From Carettochelys insculpta (Eukaryota > Chordata > Testudines > Carettochelyidae), in NCBI RefSeq assembly GCF_033958435.1, contig NC_134150.1:36017501-36081500 (forward strand): a stretch of 64,000 nt of DNA. Reading direction: 5' to 3'. The first letter of the stretch is position 1; each line of letters opens with the position of its first letter. This document shows positions 23,336 through 34,861 of the stretch, one piece after another. Made by a program: the position numbers and the translations under genes. The notes beneath the pieces are model-generated. The model worked only from the letters and a program-made list of their open reading frames with translations, was not told where the DNA came from and did no database searches.

Positions 23336-23769
23336 GGCTATGTCTACATTAAGGTGATCAGAGCCGCATTGTCATTATGCTGATTTTAGCACCATCACAC
23401 AGATACCACTTAAAAAGATGGAAAGGGTTTTTCTATCATTGGAGGGACACCACCTCCCCAAGCAAAGGTAGCTAAGGCTAGGTCTAGACTAGAGAAATAA
23501 GTTGTTTTCAGATGCACAATTCCAGCTAAGGCATTTGTGTAGCTAGAATCAATTGTACCAGAAACTGACTTATTTCCCTAGTATAGACCTATCCTCTAGT
23601 ACTTTCCCATCAACTTCCCTTACTCCACGTGATAGCATGGAGTACAGAGGTCAACTGCTAACCCCAGAGAGATTGATTTTTGCACATCTTTAGCAGATGT
23701 GCAAAATCAAACTCTGGAAGATCGACCTTGACTGTGTTGATCTTCCCAGAAGTAGAAACAAAGCCTAAC
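23336..23769. mobile_element. Two MITEs: an outer fragment and a TAA-flanked copy at 23476-23765
   Basis: AGGCTATGTCTACATTAAGG at 23336 begins one MITE of the GGCTACGTCTACACT-ended group. At 23476 a second element starts (GGCTAGGTCTAGACTAG) and ends at 23765 (...AAACAAAGCC). The trinucleotide TAA occurs immediately on both sides (23473-23475 and 23766-23768). A 3-bp TWA duplication is characteristic of PIF/Harbinger transposons. The inner copy is 290 bp and has no coding capacity. Confidence 0.7.
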
Positions 23770-25412
23770 TCACTAGAAGTATTGTTTTGTTGACCTAGAA
23801 ACATCCATATCAAGGTTAAGGCAGGGTAATCAGAGTGCTCAGAGGTGTGGACATTTCACTCCCCTGAGTGCCAGAACTATGTGGACCTAAATTTGAAAGC
23901 TTGAGAAACCAGAGTATGGTAGATTCCACACTCACTCCTTTTCCTACCTCATAGAAGTTTAAGAAGTTTTCCACCTCTCTAGAAGAGTCTGCATGAAATT
24001 CCCTTGGTCTGCAACCGGCTGGTTGCAACACAAGACTTATTTAGAGCAGGCAGAGAGGTACATCTGATTGAAAGACAAAGACTCTGTACAACCTAACATA
24101 TCTGGCCTCAAACTCAGCAAATGTTATTGTTTTAGATGACTCTTATCTGTACAATTACTGTTACATGCAAAATTTCTTAGTTCTAATGGATCCACCCTCT
24201 TGCTCTTTTCCCTTTCTGAGGGATAGCATGCTTGAAAATTAGACTCGGGTCATTGGCTAGGTATTGTGGCCCATCAGCGAGTGATAGGAGATGCTCTGCA
24301 GATCTGTTTCTTACCGAGGAAGGTTTGTGAAAGGCATCTAGTGTAACTACATATGCCAGTCCTTAAACAGCAAAGGTCAACGTCACGGTTCAGAGCAATT
24401 GTATTTGTATGCTCCTCCAGGCTACATTATGGACATCCACTGCTATGAGGCTGACTTCCAGCTGTCAGATCTCTTGGGCAGAGACCCCTGTCTTCCTCTC
24501 TACTGACTTGGGCTTTTCCAAGATGTATAGGTCCCTACCTATCCTGTGATAGTCCCTGCAAGACAATCTATCTAAAGAAGCAGGTCAACCTGTGAAAACT
24601 GGACAACTCTTTCTAAGTTCAACCAGCTAACAGGTCAATCTCATTTTAGAAAATAGGTTGACCAGGAGTGACAGAACCTCCTCAGAATTGTGAGATGGGT
24701 GGCATAAGACATTGCCTCCTTCAGAGCCCCATCCCTGCCCTGCTTCTTCTCCCAAGGCCCTGCCTCCCTCGCCAGGCTGGAATCTGGAGCTGGGCACTGG
24801 TAAGAACCCTCCAGGGATCCCAAGTTGCCATGGGGAGCCCCAGTCTTTTCAGTTCTCTAGATGCACTAACCAGAGGTGCGGGGAGAGAGCACATGGGCCA
24901 CAGGCTGTTCTTGGACACACCAGCTCCTTGTCCAGGGCTAAAATTCTTAATAAAGATTGGTACTGCCCAGCTCCAGCGAGTACTCTGGTAGGAGTCAGAC
25001 CTTCAAATTCAACAAAGGGATTTTTCTATGGTTACCAATTGATAATAGCTTAGAACTTGTGCAACCCTTCATAGTTCAGTCTTTCCTTTATATAGCTTGG
25101 GGCTTTCATTCTGGCCTCATGTAGCAAAGGCACTCTCTCAGGGCGTAGCTTCAAAGACAGCATAATGGGGCAGAAACCAGTGGCACTCACCTCCCAGAAA
25201 ATCTACTTCATGGGAAGCGATGCAAGAAAAATCAATTTCTTAGCATCATGAGGTAAAAGAACCAGTTAAGGGTGGTGGGGGGGATGTGACTATGCCCTGC
25301 CTCTCAGCCTCGGTTCCCCACTTTTACCCCTTCCACTCTCCTAGCTCCATCCTACATTAGATGCATGAGGGGGTCTGTTGGCTCTGCCCTCATTGTACTG
25401 TGCCAGAGACTT
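23770..25412. other. No gene seen; moderately GC-rich patch at 24660-24960
   Basis: Two overlapping plus-strand open frames at 24668-25053 lie in a GC-rich patch that may be another diverged family G repeat. They show no recognisable domain. Confidence 0.4.
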
Positions 25413-25413
25413 C

Positions 25414-25620
25414 GGCTACATCTACACTACAAGATAATTTCAATTTATTAAAATCAATTTTATAACGCTGTTTTTTCTAAATTTGATTTTGAGTATCCTC
25501 TCCTCCCTCAGGCTCCCAACAAATTCTACACACTGCTTCCACACTGAAATCACCAAACATTGACTGATGCAGCAGTGCATTGTGGGAACCTATCCCACAG
25601 TTCCCTCAGCCCCACATTCT
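25414..25620. mobile_element. Truncated MITE of the GGCTACATCTACACT-ended group
   Basis: The left end CGGCTACATCTACACTACAA is a close match to the shared MITE terminus. The interior holds AGTGCATTGTGGGAACCTAT and TCCCACAGTTCCCTCAG. No right inverted end is visible. Confidence 0.55.
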
Positions 25621-25724
25621 AAGCCAGGAACAGCAGTGCTGTCAGTTTCCTGGGTCCAGCAGCCTGTGGGACCAGGGAAACCAACAACGTAGCAGCCCTG
25701 GTCAATTTCCCAGTTCCTGCAAGT

Positions 25725-25960
25725 ACAGTAAACCCTCCATTTAATGGACTAATAGGGCTGCCTGTTCTTCCCCAGAGTCCCTCCCCACAGACTCCCCCAG
25801 GCCCAGTCCCCCCCAACTTCTCCCCCACCCAAAACACTTCCCCTCCAAAAAAAAACCCTCTCCAAAAAAGTCCCAAACCCATGCCACTCATTTGGCTCCA
25901 ATGGAAAAGCTGATGGCTGGGGGCACCTGGTTGCACATTCTGGTACATTATACCAGTAAA
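25725..25960. mobile_element. TcMar/Tigger-like MITE start (right end unresolved)
   Basis: TACAGTAAACCCTCCATTTA at 25725 resembles the TIR at 37708 (TACAGTAAACTCTG). The C-rich interior (25780-25870) encodes nothing recognisable. The right terminus was not found, so the end is approximate. Confidence 0.4.
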
Positions 25961-26623
25961 ATATTTATAGGGGATACAGTGTACTGGACCATACTGAACT
26001 ATTAGCATTGTGGTTCACAAATATTGTCCCCAAAACATTCTGATCTGCTGTATAGTTAAACATAATTCTTTCATTACCGGTTATTGTAGGCCTGGATAAC
26101 CTTTACATTAAATAGAATGGACTTCTGAAGGATGTTGCAGGAAATTGCCATACCTGTTTCAGTCACAAGCAATAATGAGAAGAGGTCACAGGGACATGTT
26201 GGCCGTTGCTTCCCACATCTCCTATTGTCTGGGAACAGAGAATCACAGCCACTGGAAGCTGCAGAGGTGGTGCTTGTAGACAGTCAACGTCAGCCACATC
26301 TTGTGGCTATGAGCTGCAGGCACCCACCATGAGTAGGGGAGATTAAGACAGCCAATATTTTTTTTCCTGTTTTCTACAGCTCATCTCCAGAAACCTGAAT
26401 CATAAAAACTAACATAACACTTCTTTAAATACCAAGCACTGCTCAAAATTAGATGTGTAACATAACCATTTGGTGACTCCTGTCATAAAAATATTCTCCC
26501 ATAGTCATAGGTGTCTTACGTCATACTTCCTCTCTGTTGTTATCCTGGGAGTCCCCCCAATAACTTCAGGTTACTTGTACCTTCCTGGCCCTACGATTGT
26601 CTTTCTACAGAAGTGCATGCTAA

Positions 26624-26917
26624 GGGCACGTCTGCACTTACTGGAAGATCGATGCACTGGCAGTTGATCTTCCAGGGTTCAATTTAGTGTGCCTGCTAGG
26701 GCTGCACTAAATCGAGTGCTCAGGGCACCGCCATCAAACCCAGTACTACTTGCAGTTACAAGGAATAAGTGAAGTCAATGGGAAAGTTTGTCCCATTGAC
26801 TTCCCACTGTGGGGATGCCGACAAAAATCAGTGTAAGGTACGTTGACTACAGGTACACAATTCTCATAGCTGGAGTTGCATATCTTCAGTCGATTTCCCC
26901 CCGGTGTAGACCTGGCC
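26624..26917. mobile_element. MITE of the GTCTACAC-ended group
   Basis: Left end GGGCACGTCTGCACTTACTG and right end GGTGTAGACCTGGCC are imperfect inverse termini. Flanks are TAA (26621-26623) and TGA (26918-26920), consistent with a decayed 3-bp duplication. The interior TGGAAGATCGATG and GACTTCCCACTG words link it to the copies at 17.9 and 23.5 kb. Confidence 0.65.
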
Positions 26918-27000
26918 TGAGGATGATATGACTGGGTCTTCAGTCACATCTATTCTGTGGTTCCCAAATTCATGCAGGACTGAATTATCTGCCTTGGATA

Positions 27001-27253
27001 CAAACAAAAAGCAGTCAAGTAGCACTTTAAAGACTAGCAAAATAGTTTATTAGGTGAGCTTTCGTGGGACAGACCCACTTCTTCAGACCATAGCCAGACC
27101 AGAACAGAATCTGTTCTGGTCTGGCTATGGTCTGAAGAAGTGGGTCTGTCCTACGAAAGCTCACCTAATAAACTATTTTGCTAGTCTTTAAAGTGCTACT
27201 TGACTGCTTTTTGTTTTGATAGTGTATAGACTAGCACAGCTTCCTCTCTGTTA
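27001..27253. mobile_element. PLE-derived head-to-head palindrome P3
   Basis: The left arm runs inverted (AAAAGCAGTCAAGTAGCAC onward) to AGACCAGAACAGA, and the right arm reads ATCTGTTCTGGTCTGGC onward. The arms pair almost perfectly for about 110 bp with no spacer beyond a base or two. A perfect 12-bp TSD, CTGCCTTGGATA, flanks the unit at 26989-27000 and 27254-27265. The right arm alone has the GATAGTGTATAGACTAGCAC-type extra tail. High arm identity and an intact TSD suggest this is one of the younger copies. Confidence 0.9.
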
Positions 27254-27269
27254 CTGCCTTGGATAGTAC

Positions 27270-27739
27270 ATTTACAATTACCAGTGATAACTAAACAGAG
27301 TTACGACAGGAAATCTGTTAGATTCAAGCTCATTCTTTCCATGCACATTCTCCTCAGCAAACAGATCTTGCTAGGAATTGTTTCCAGCTTCTCTTAGACC
27401 AACGTTACTGGAAGAACAACCAAAGTGGTGTGTGGTGATGAGCATTAGACAATTAGATACACAGTCCACATGCGCCTTTGCTTATATTTAATATGTTTTG
27501 AATAAAACATTTCTTGCCAACCTCCTACCCAAATTCTCCCCATATTTTATAGTTACACAAGAGTAGGCATGGCAACCTTTACAATTACTTCTACTTTTCT
27601 CCCATGGGGTTGCGTTAGGTGCCCTTGAAATCTGATCTATTGAACAGCAGGATGCCCACCACAAATTATAAAGTTGGGGTGTGTTGCAGGGTGGATGGGG
27701 GAAGTCTTATCCCTTAGCAAGGGAGAATTTTTGACAAGG

Positions 27740-27772
<33 letters not shown>

Positions 27773-28720
27773 TTGAATAAATTAAGATGGCGGTGTTCTG
27801 TATATTTCATGTGAAACAGTGAATGACCTTCATCCATTCCTCTCTATGGATCCATAGAAGGACCATAATCTTAAAGCTTCTTTTGATCTCTCAAATGTAG
27901 GCTCATGGGAACAGAACAGTTGATCATTGTCCTGTGATATAATCTGTCCTATGTGCAGACACTCTCAGAGGCTTTTTCTCATCTTCTTTCTCTTACAAGA
28001 CGGGGGCTATGAACACTTCAGAACACAGGTGACAAGAAATACAGTGGTAGAAGCATTAAATAAATCCTTCTATGTTTTATAATTAAAATTCCAACCAGCA
28101 GCGACTGCAAAACGGTGACAGAAAAGTGCAGCAAAAATATACTTGATTATAGGAGTTGCAAAAGCAGCATGTTACATTTACAAGGTTTTTCTATTTCAGG
28201 TCACCAGCTCTCTGTTTAAAACAAGCAAATAAAAACCTAAAGGGATTTTTTTCCCATTTTGTGACAGACAAAACATTCAGAGTGATTCATGGCACGTTTG
28301 AGATCTGTCCCATAATACTGAGCAGCTCCACTGTTTCATACCTCAGCTCGCTTTCTACGTTAGGATACTTTCAAGGGATTAACTTGACAGGGTGAAAGAA
28401 CATCAGAGGTATATTTGAATAGAGATTAAAAAAATGCAGAGAGACAGCAGCCCTGCTCTTCTGTCAACAATTTCAAGGTGAAAAGCCCACCCAGCCAGCA
28501 AATAATGGAAAGTAATTTGCAGAGGTTATCATAATATAACAAAAACAGTCCTCTCTTGATATGCTTTAAATATTACAGCCATTACCCATGGCCTGCAGAT
28601 CAGTAAGGCTGAGCCTTCTTTTTCATTACACATTAAGCATATGAGCAGAAAATGTAGCGAGAATTAGAATCTTACGTCTGCTGTTCATGTGTGCAGCTTG
28701 GTGGTGCGCAAGCTTAGTGC
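27270..28720. other. No gene seen; microsatellite at 27741-27772
   Basis: Non-coding sequence containing (TG)10 followed by (AG)6. No recognised coding motif or transposon termini elsewhere. Confidence 0.45.
27741..27772. repeat. Compound (TG)n(AG)n microsatellite
   Basis: Ten uninterrupted TG units followed by six AG units. Confidence 0.95.
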
Positions 28721-28723
28721 ACA

Positions 28724-29026
28724 TACAGGATGAACCTCTTTTAGCCGTCTCTGTCAGGACCTGACCGTGCTGAATGAGAGAATTCGCCAGACCACAGGAG
28801 GTCAATGTTCTCTAGTACATTACCAACACTTCCACTGCTTACTGGGCTCTAATTTAGGGATAAATTAGAGCTAAATAACAGCACAGAACACAGAGAGCCA
28901 GGACTGATGGCTGTAATCAAACCTTATGGCATGGGAAGTTTGGCCACACCACACCTAACTAAAATCATGCCAGGTTATGGATATTGCTGGGCAACAGAGT
29001 TCCAGACTGGAGAGATTCAACCTGTA
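28724..29026. mobile_element. TA-flanked TIR MITE (303 bp)
   Basis: The ends are TACAGGATGAACCTCT and its inverse-like GAGAGATTCAACCTGTA. The TA pairs at 28724-28725 and 29025-29026 fit a TA target duplication. The interior matches, inverted, the 51-240 part of the interrupted copy at the window's start, including CAGCACAGAACACAGAGAGC. No coding capacity. A Tc1/mariner (Tigger-like) relationship is inferred. Confidence 0.8.
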
Positions 29027-29329
29027 GTGAAACTTTTTATTTAAGGCTAGGTACCTTTATGCACATTTAATGGCATCTGACTTCAAAATCCCATTCAGAT
29101 AAAAGATAGAACTCATGGATGGTACCACCATGAATTTCCCATGTAGAAAAAGAAAGGGCTTAAGGTTCATTTCTTTCTCTGTATTCCTCAGTGGGACCAA
29201 AACTTTACTCCTCTTCTTGTATAGTTGGGTGGGGAAGTGAATGATCAAAGCTAGGAGTCGGGGTAGAGGGTGTGCACAGAAGTACTCTGTGACAGACATG
29301 TGACTGGTGCAGACTGCTATGTGCAGTGG

Positions 29330-29520
29330 AGTGAAAAGATTCACCAGGCCTCTGGGCAAGGTATATGTGGAGGGCAGCTCTGTATCTGCAGAAGGGGTGG
29401 CAGGGGCAAGACTGGGGGCTCCAGAGGTGATTTAAAGGGCTAGCAGTATTGGTGGCCAGGACCCCCAGGCCCTTTGCATTGCTGGGCACTAAGGCAGATG
29501 CCACCTTCCCTCCACCTCTT
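29330..29520. repeat. GC-rich interspersed repeat, family G copy
   Basis: Contains GCAGAAGGGGTGGCAGGGGC, TTTAAAGGGCTAGCAG and GGACCCCCAGGCCCTTTGCA blocks, the last nearly identical to GGACCCCCAGGTCCCTCTGA at 54.2 kb. Confidence 0.55.
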
Positions 29521-30088
29521 GCAACATTGGCACGCCTGACTGTGTCCCAGAAGCAAGAGAGGAACTAAGGACAAGACTGGTTCCTTGTCTGCTCCTAGGG
29601 CAACATAACAGTATGCTACTAAACCAGACTAAACGTATCAGAATTTGACCCTTGATGTATATTGCCAGAATTTGTTGTGTTCTGCACAGTGCTAGGCCCT
29701 TATGACTAGTAAATGCTTGCCAAATTAGGTCCTTGATTTTTACACAGTATCTTTCTTATAAAATATACTTTAATTTACTGAACAGAGTTGATCAATGATG
29801 TTCCAAAACTTAACTTCCCTGTGACATTATTTAAGATCTGAAGAGGGGCACTAGAGAACAGAGGTGGTTTTTGTTGGGATATTAATGTAGGTGGATTAAG
29901 GCTGACGCCAAGAAGCAGAATTGTGAAGGAGAAGGCCTCAAACCACCATAAATGAGATTACAAGAAAATGGGGAAAGAGTAATCCAGGGCTTAGCAAAAG
30001 CAAGGAAAGTGTTAGGCAACAAAGTGCATGGATTACTGTTTGGGGGAAGTGTGTTTTCCCCCTCCAAACAGAGTAACAGGGCTTATGA
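29521..30088. other. No gene seen
   Basis: Short stretch with no recognisable coding or repeat signature. Confidence 0.4.
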
Positions 30089-30191
30089 AGGCCTTGTCTA
30101 CCCGGGAAAGTTGACCATTATACAGGCATAATTCCCCATGTGGACGTTCTTATCACAACTAAAAGGAGCTGTGTTCAGTTGAGCTTCAAAC
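30089..30191. mobile_element. Truncated MITE fragment of the GTCTAC-ended group
   Basis: AAGGCCTTGTCTACCCGGG resembles the shared terminus, and CCATGTGGACG lies inside. It stops at the hAT-like MITE that begins at 30192. Confidence 0.4.
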
Positions 30192-30403
30192 CAGAGGTGG
30201 AGAAAGTACTCCAAACGTTACTTGAATAAAAGTACAGCTGCTTCTGGATACTTTAGAATGATCTAGATGTGTTGTGTTGTGTGTATACTTTAACTCAAGT
30301 CGTTTTCCAGAGGGACACCAGTAACTTGTACTCAAGTACACCTGCCCCCAAAGTAGCTGCACTTTTAGTCAAATAACTTTTGGGGTACTTTTTCCACCTC
30401 CTG
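30192..30403. mobile_element. hAT-like MITE, copy 1
   Basis: The left end CAGAGGTGGAGAAAGTACTC and the right end GGGGTACTTTTTCCACCTC are inverted repeats with AAGTTACTTGA-like subterminal words. Flanking octamers CTTCAAAC (30184-30191) and CTTTAAAT (30404-30411) agree at 6 of 8 positions, compatible with an aged 8-bp hAT TSD. No coding capacity. Confidence 0.7.
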
Positions 30404-30530
30404 CTTTAAATCACTTCCTAAGTGACAGAAACTAAACTAAGAAAGGCAGTCTTATGCCAGAATAAGCATGTCTATACCATGCATGTTTGATCCTGTGTTT
30501 TTATATTATCACCCTAGGGTATATTGTTTC

Positions 30531-30761
30531 CAGAGGTGGAAGAAGTACCCCAAAAGTTACTTGAGTAAAAAGTGCAGATGCTTTCACTTCTGGGTACTTG
30601 AGTCCAATAAAGGTGCACTGTGTGTGCTTGTTTTTGTGTGCATACGTGTGTGCAAGTGTGTGTACTTTTACTTATGCAGTTTCCCAGAGGGACACTAGTG
30701 ACTTTAGATCCCCCCCAGCAGCTGTACTTAAGTAACTTTTGGGGTACTTTTTTCACCTCTG
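30531..30761. mobile_element. hAT-like MITE, copy 2
   Basis: Ends CAGAGGTGGAAGAAGTACCC and GGGGTACTTTTTTCACCTCTG are inverted and match copy 1 at 30192. Flanking octamers ATTGTTTC (30523-30530) and CCTGTTTC (30762-30769) share TGTTTC. The interior carries a TGTGTGTGCTTG-like expansion. Only 127 bp separate it from copy 1, and both lie in the same orientation. Confidence 0.7.
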
Positions 30762-30994
30762 CCTGTTTCTCAGGAGCACACAGGGTTTGCCACCTGTGAC
30801 TGTCATTCTAGGAGATTTTTTTTTCCAGCATGTTGTAATGCCATTTTGGTAAAATATCCTATTGAACTCTCCAGGATTGTTTTCTGTTGTTAGTTGGAGA
30901 TTGATGCTTTTCACAGGTTTTGCACTCACTAGGACTACTCCATCACAGCTGCTAGTAAATCCTTGCAAGATCAGGTGCTGAATTAAAAACGAAT

Positions 30995-31300
30995 TTCAGG
31001 GCAGGCAATGATCATTATGATCTAGTCTGATCTCCTACATTATGGGGTAAAATCCTCTGGCCTGCAGTATAGAGGGAATCATCTGAAATGATTAGAATGA
31101 TCCTTTCTGTCCTTGAAATGTATGAAAATAATAACCCAGATCTTACATTTTTCTCTTTGTAATTCCTGCATCAAGCCTATATTTTGTGTCTGAGCTAGAG
31201 GGAATATTTTTTGGAAGAACATTCAGTCCAATATTCCAAGTAATACAGAATCCACCCCATCCCCTGTTATGTCTCAGCTTGACTGATTCAGGCTCCTGGA
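30995..31300 (-). mobile_element. Old CR1 3' region, degraded
   Basis: On the plus strand it reads AATGATCATTATGATCTAGT, then GTAATTCCTGCATCAAGCC, CTGAGCTAGAGGGAATATTT and AGAATCCACCCCATCCC. This order is that of a CR1 3' segment common in turtle DNA, as best I recognise it, reversed. An internal second AATGATCCTTTCTGTCCTTG block suggests a duplication or a composite. Confidence 0.5.
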
Positions 31301-32130
31301 AAGTACTTTTGGATCTAGTATGCGAGAGAAGTCTGGGGATACTTATAATTTCTTTTAAAAGAGGTACTTTTTAATAAAAAATATGTTTAGAAACACTTGT
31401 TTTAAATCATACTTTCTGTTCTCACAAGTATAAAATTTACTTTCTACAACCAAAATAAGAAAGTTATCCATGTCCTCATTAAAAGTTAATATTACCTCTC
31501 ACCCCACCCTCCCTGTCCCCTGTACTAAAGCAGCAGTTATTGTATTTTGGCTCCATGGAGCACATTTGTAATGTAAATTATACATTTCATATCACTAATC
31601 ATGTTGGTTTGAGTTATACTTCAAGCATTTGACTGTAGATTACTTGACTGATTCAGTTATGGAAACTCCCAAAAAGGAAAACCATGTCATAGTCAATTAA
31701 AAGTCTTTGATGTTCTCTTTGGAAGGTGTATATTGAAAAGATTCTGCATATAAAAGTGCAAAATATCCATTTCCTGGGCTTGACAGGTACACTACAGCTA
31801 AAGCTCAGCTGCTAGGGTTGTAAATAGCTCTGCTGGGACTGTCGGTAATGCTATATTTTTGCCATGGATGTAAGAATCCATCACTGAGCTATGCAGATCA
31901 TTCCTCTAATTAAATAATCTTGAAGCTAGACTGTTATCTAAGTATTTTGAAACTTTAAGTATAAAATTAAAATTAAAGAACAGCTAATGACTGTTTAAAT
32001 GGAGTACTTCATGATACACTCTTGCTAAAATAAATACATTTAGAGGTGAGTCTCAAAAGTGCTCAGCATCAGCCAAAGTGTGTTCCCATTGAAGTCAAGG
32101 GTAAAACTCCTATTTGCTACGGTGGTGGTT
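31301..32130. other. No gene seen
   Basis: AT-rich non-coding sequence without recognisable elements. Confidence 0.45.
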
Positions 32131-32133
32131 AGA

Positions 32134-32460
32134 CCAGGGGTCAGCAACCTTTCCAAGGCGGAGTGCTGAAGTTTGAGCTTTTGGCTGGTACCGTCCAAGT
32201 GCCGATGATACCGTTTAAAGTCACTAATAGTCCTACTTACAACAGTGTCATTAATAAATCATTGGAGATGCAGAGCTTTATCGTTTAGATGGCAGTTGGT
32301 AGCATTAGCTGGTCTTCTGTTAACCCATAGATGGCATGGCTTTGAGCATGTTCCTGCATGCATGGTGGAGGAAGGGCAGGGCTGAGCTTGCCTTGCTGAC
32401 TCCTGGGTTAGACCAATTCCAAATGTGTTCAAAAGGCCCACTCTAAATTGATGGTTTCAG
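32134..32460. mobile_element. hAT-like element, one end visible
   Basis: CAGGGGTCAGCAACCTTTCC is a hAT-type terminus similar to the one at 280. The following sequence (AAGGCGGAGTGCTGAAG, GTGCCGATGATACCGTTTAAA) is non-coding. The opposite terminus was not found. Confidence 0.45.
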
Positions 32461-32656
32461 TGTGCCCAAGAAGGGAATGGGGAGGAGGAGATTGGAGTTC
32501 ATGTTGGTACTTGGGAAGCTAAAGGACATGCTCTTGTGGGTAATTGACTAGACTGCTATTGCTAGAATAGGAGTTCTGCTGTGATGATTGTCAGGCTCAT
32601 TAGATAGAGTCCTAACCCTATGCTATTCTATTCTGTATGTATTCTATTCTGTATGT

Positions 32657-34032
32657 ATCGCCGCCTCCATCTAAAGGCATTTTTCCAGCACGCCTACGAA
32701 CAACAGTCTGACTCTCTTGACCCTCCCTACCAACAACAAAAGAAGAAGAACTCTATGTGGACTCCCCCTGAGGGTCGTAGTGAAAGTATGGACTTCTACG
32801 TACAGTGCTTCTGCAACTGTGCTCAGGCTGACATTACACACAAACAATGCCAAATGAGACACAGTCTCAACGATGCTGAACGCCATGCTGTCCAGAGTCT
32901 CAAAAATAACCCAGACATCATAATCAAACCAGCTGACAAAGCAGGTGCTGTTGTCATCCTGAATAAATCAGGCTATGAACAGGAGGCAGCCAGACAACTC
33001 TCCAACTCCATATTTTACAGACCTCTCTCCGGTGATCCCACTTTGGAATTCCAAAAGAAATTACAACTACTACTGAAGGAACTCCCTGCTGCTACTCGGG
33101 ACCTCATTCACTCAGACACACCATCTGAGCTGCAGCCTGGGTTATTCTATTTACTTCCCAAAATCTATAAACTTGGAAACCCTGGACGCCCTATCATTTC
33201 AGGTATTGGAACCCTTACCACCAGACTATCCAGTTACGTGGACTTCCTCCTCAAACCCTATGCCACCAACGCTCCCAGCTATATCCGAGATACCACCGAC
33301 TTCCTGAGGAAATTACAATGCATCGGAAAAGTTCCTGATAACGCCATCCTTGCCACAATGGATGTAGAGGCTCTGTACACTAATATTCCACATAAAGACA
33401 GATTACAAGCAATCAGGAATACCATCCCTGATGCCACCACAGCCAATCTGTTGTCTGACCTCTGTAACTTTGTTCTCACACACAATCATTTCCGTTTTGG
33501 GGACAATTTATACCTCCAGATTAGTGGAACTGCTATGGGCACCTGCATGGCCCCACAATATGCTAATATATTTATGGCTGACCTGGAACAATGATTCCTC
33601 ACCTCTTGTCCCCTGTTACCACTCCTCTACTTAAGATACATTGATGACATCTTTATGATTTGGACCCATGGTACAGAGGCTCTAGAAGAATTTCACAGAG
33701 ACTTTAACAATCTACACCCCACCATCAACTTATGCCTCGATTACAACATGCAAGAGATAAATTTCCTGGACACTACAGTACTAATCAAGGATGGCCTGAG
33801 CAGTACCACACTGTACCGAAAACCAACTGATCGCTATACTTATCTACACCCTTCTAGTTTCCATCCTGCACACATGACTAGATCCATTGTTTACAGTCAA
33901 GCTCTTAGATACAATCGCATTTGCTCTAATCCAACTGACAGAGACCAAAAACTACAAGAACTTTACCAAATATTCATAAACATGAATTACCCCCCAGGAG
34001 AAGTAAAAAAACAAATTGACAGAGCCAGATGA
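32657..34032 (+). pseudogene. PLE reverse transcriptase, broken by an internal stop
   Basis: The open frame begins at ATG 32620, but its first 12 codons are target-site DNA, so there is no true start. Numbering from that ATG: KPADKAGAVVIL (103-114), YLLPKIYK and PGRPIISG (177-195), ATMDVEALYTNIP with the motif A Asp (245-257), and QISGTAMGTCMAPQYANIFM (300-319). A TGA at 33592-33594 interrupts the frame. The same frame continues after it through RYIDDIF at 33634-33654, which holds the catalytic Asp pair, to a second TGA at 34030-34032. The Asp residues, thumb-like region and order fit Penelope/telomerase-related RTs. Inactive as it stands unless the stop is read through. Confidence 0.9.
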
Positions 34033-34183
34033 ATACCCAGAGACCAGCTACTCCAAGATCGGCCCAAAAAAGCCAAGAACAGAACACCACCTACAGCCCC
34101 CAACTCAGACCACTGCAATGAACTATTAAGACCTACAACCTATCCTTAATCAGGATGCCACACTCCAGAAGGCCCTGGGTGAC

Positions 34184-34699
34184 ATGCCTGTTCTCTCCTA
34201 CAGACAACCTCCCAACCTCATGAAGATCCTCACTAACAACCAGAGTCTATACCCCAGGAATACCAGTCCTGGAACCTTCCCCTGCAACAAAGCCCGCTGC
34301 CAGCTTTGTCCACATATCTTCTCTGGAAATACCATCACTGGACCTAACCAGGTTACTCACAGAATCACGGGCACTTTCTCATGCTTGTCTACTAACATCA
34401 TATATGCCATTATGTGCCAACAATGCCCAGATGCTTTGTATATTGGACAGACTTCTAACTCCCTTAGACAAAGGATCAATGGGCACAAAAGAGACATCAA
34501 AACCCTCCAGATCCACAAACCAGTTAGTCAACATTTTAATGGAATGGGGCATTCTGTTAATGACCTAAAGGTATGTGTGTTACTGAAGAAGAATTATCGC
34601 ACCGTTCTGGAAAGGGAAACAGCCAAGCTGGCTTTTATATTCAAATTCGGCACATTAACACATGGTTTAAATTGTGATGGGAACTTTGAGTCACTATAG
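34184..34699 (+). pseudogene. PLE GIY-YIG endonuclease domain (171-codon open frame)
   Basis: This domain nicks the target DNA for insertion. A CNKARCQLC cysteine cluster (residues 34-42) of the type found in PLE endonucleases comes first. Then IIYAIMC (72-78, in the GIY position) and ALYIGQTSNSLRQRINGHK (84-102) carry the YIG motif and the downstream Arg. A conserved Glu-containing block, TVLERETAKLAFIF, lies near 140-153. The frame is +1 relative to the reverse transcriptase, with degraded sequence at 34033-34183, so at least one frameshift separates the domains. The ATG is internal. The domain itself is intact, and the stop at 34697 is probably the original terminus. Confidence 0.9.
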
Positions 34700-34861
34700 G
34701 GGCTTGTCTGCATACTTGGCTCAATCTAATTCTTGACCTTCTCCCCCACCCCTCCACTTTCTGATTTGCTCACCTTGATTATCTTTTTCTGATTTGGCCT
34801 CCTTGCTTACTGTTTTTGGTTCTCTGTGCCTTAAACATTGAGTCTGTTCTGGTCTGGCTAT

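Noticed and set aside
24668..25053. Two overlapping proline-rich frames
   Set aside because: They lie in a GC-rich patch, both frames are open simultaneously, and no motif is present.
32620..32656. ATG at 32620 as a true PLE start codon
   Set aside because: It lies in the duplicated target sequence upstream of the element body; the element enters in mid-ORF.
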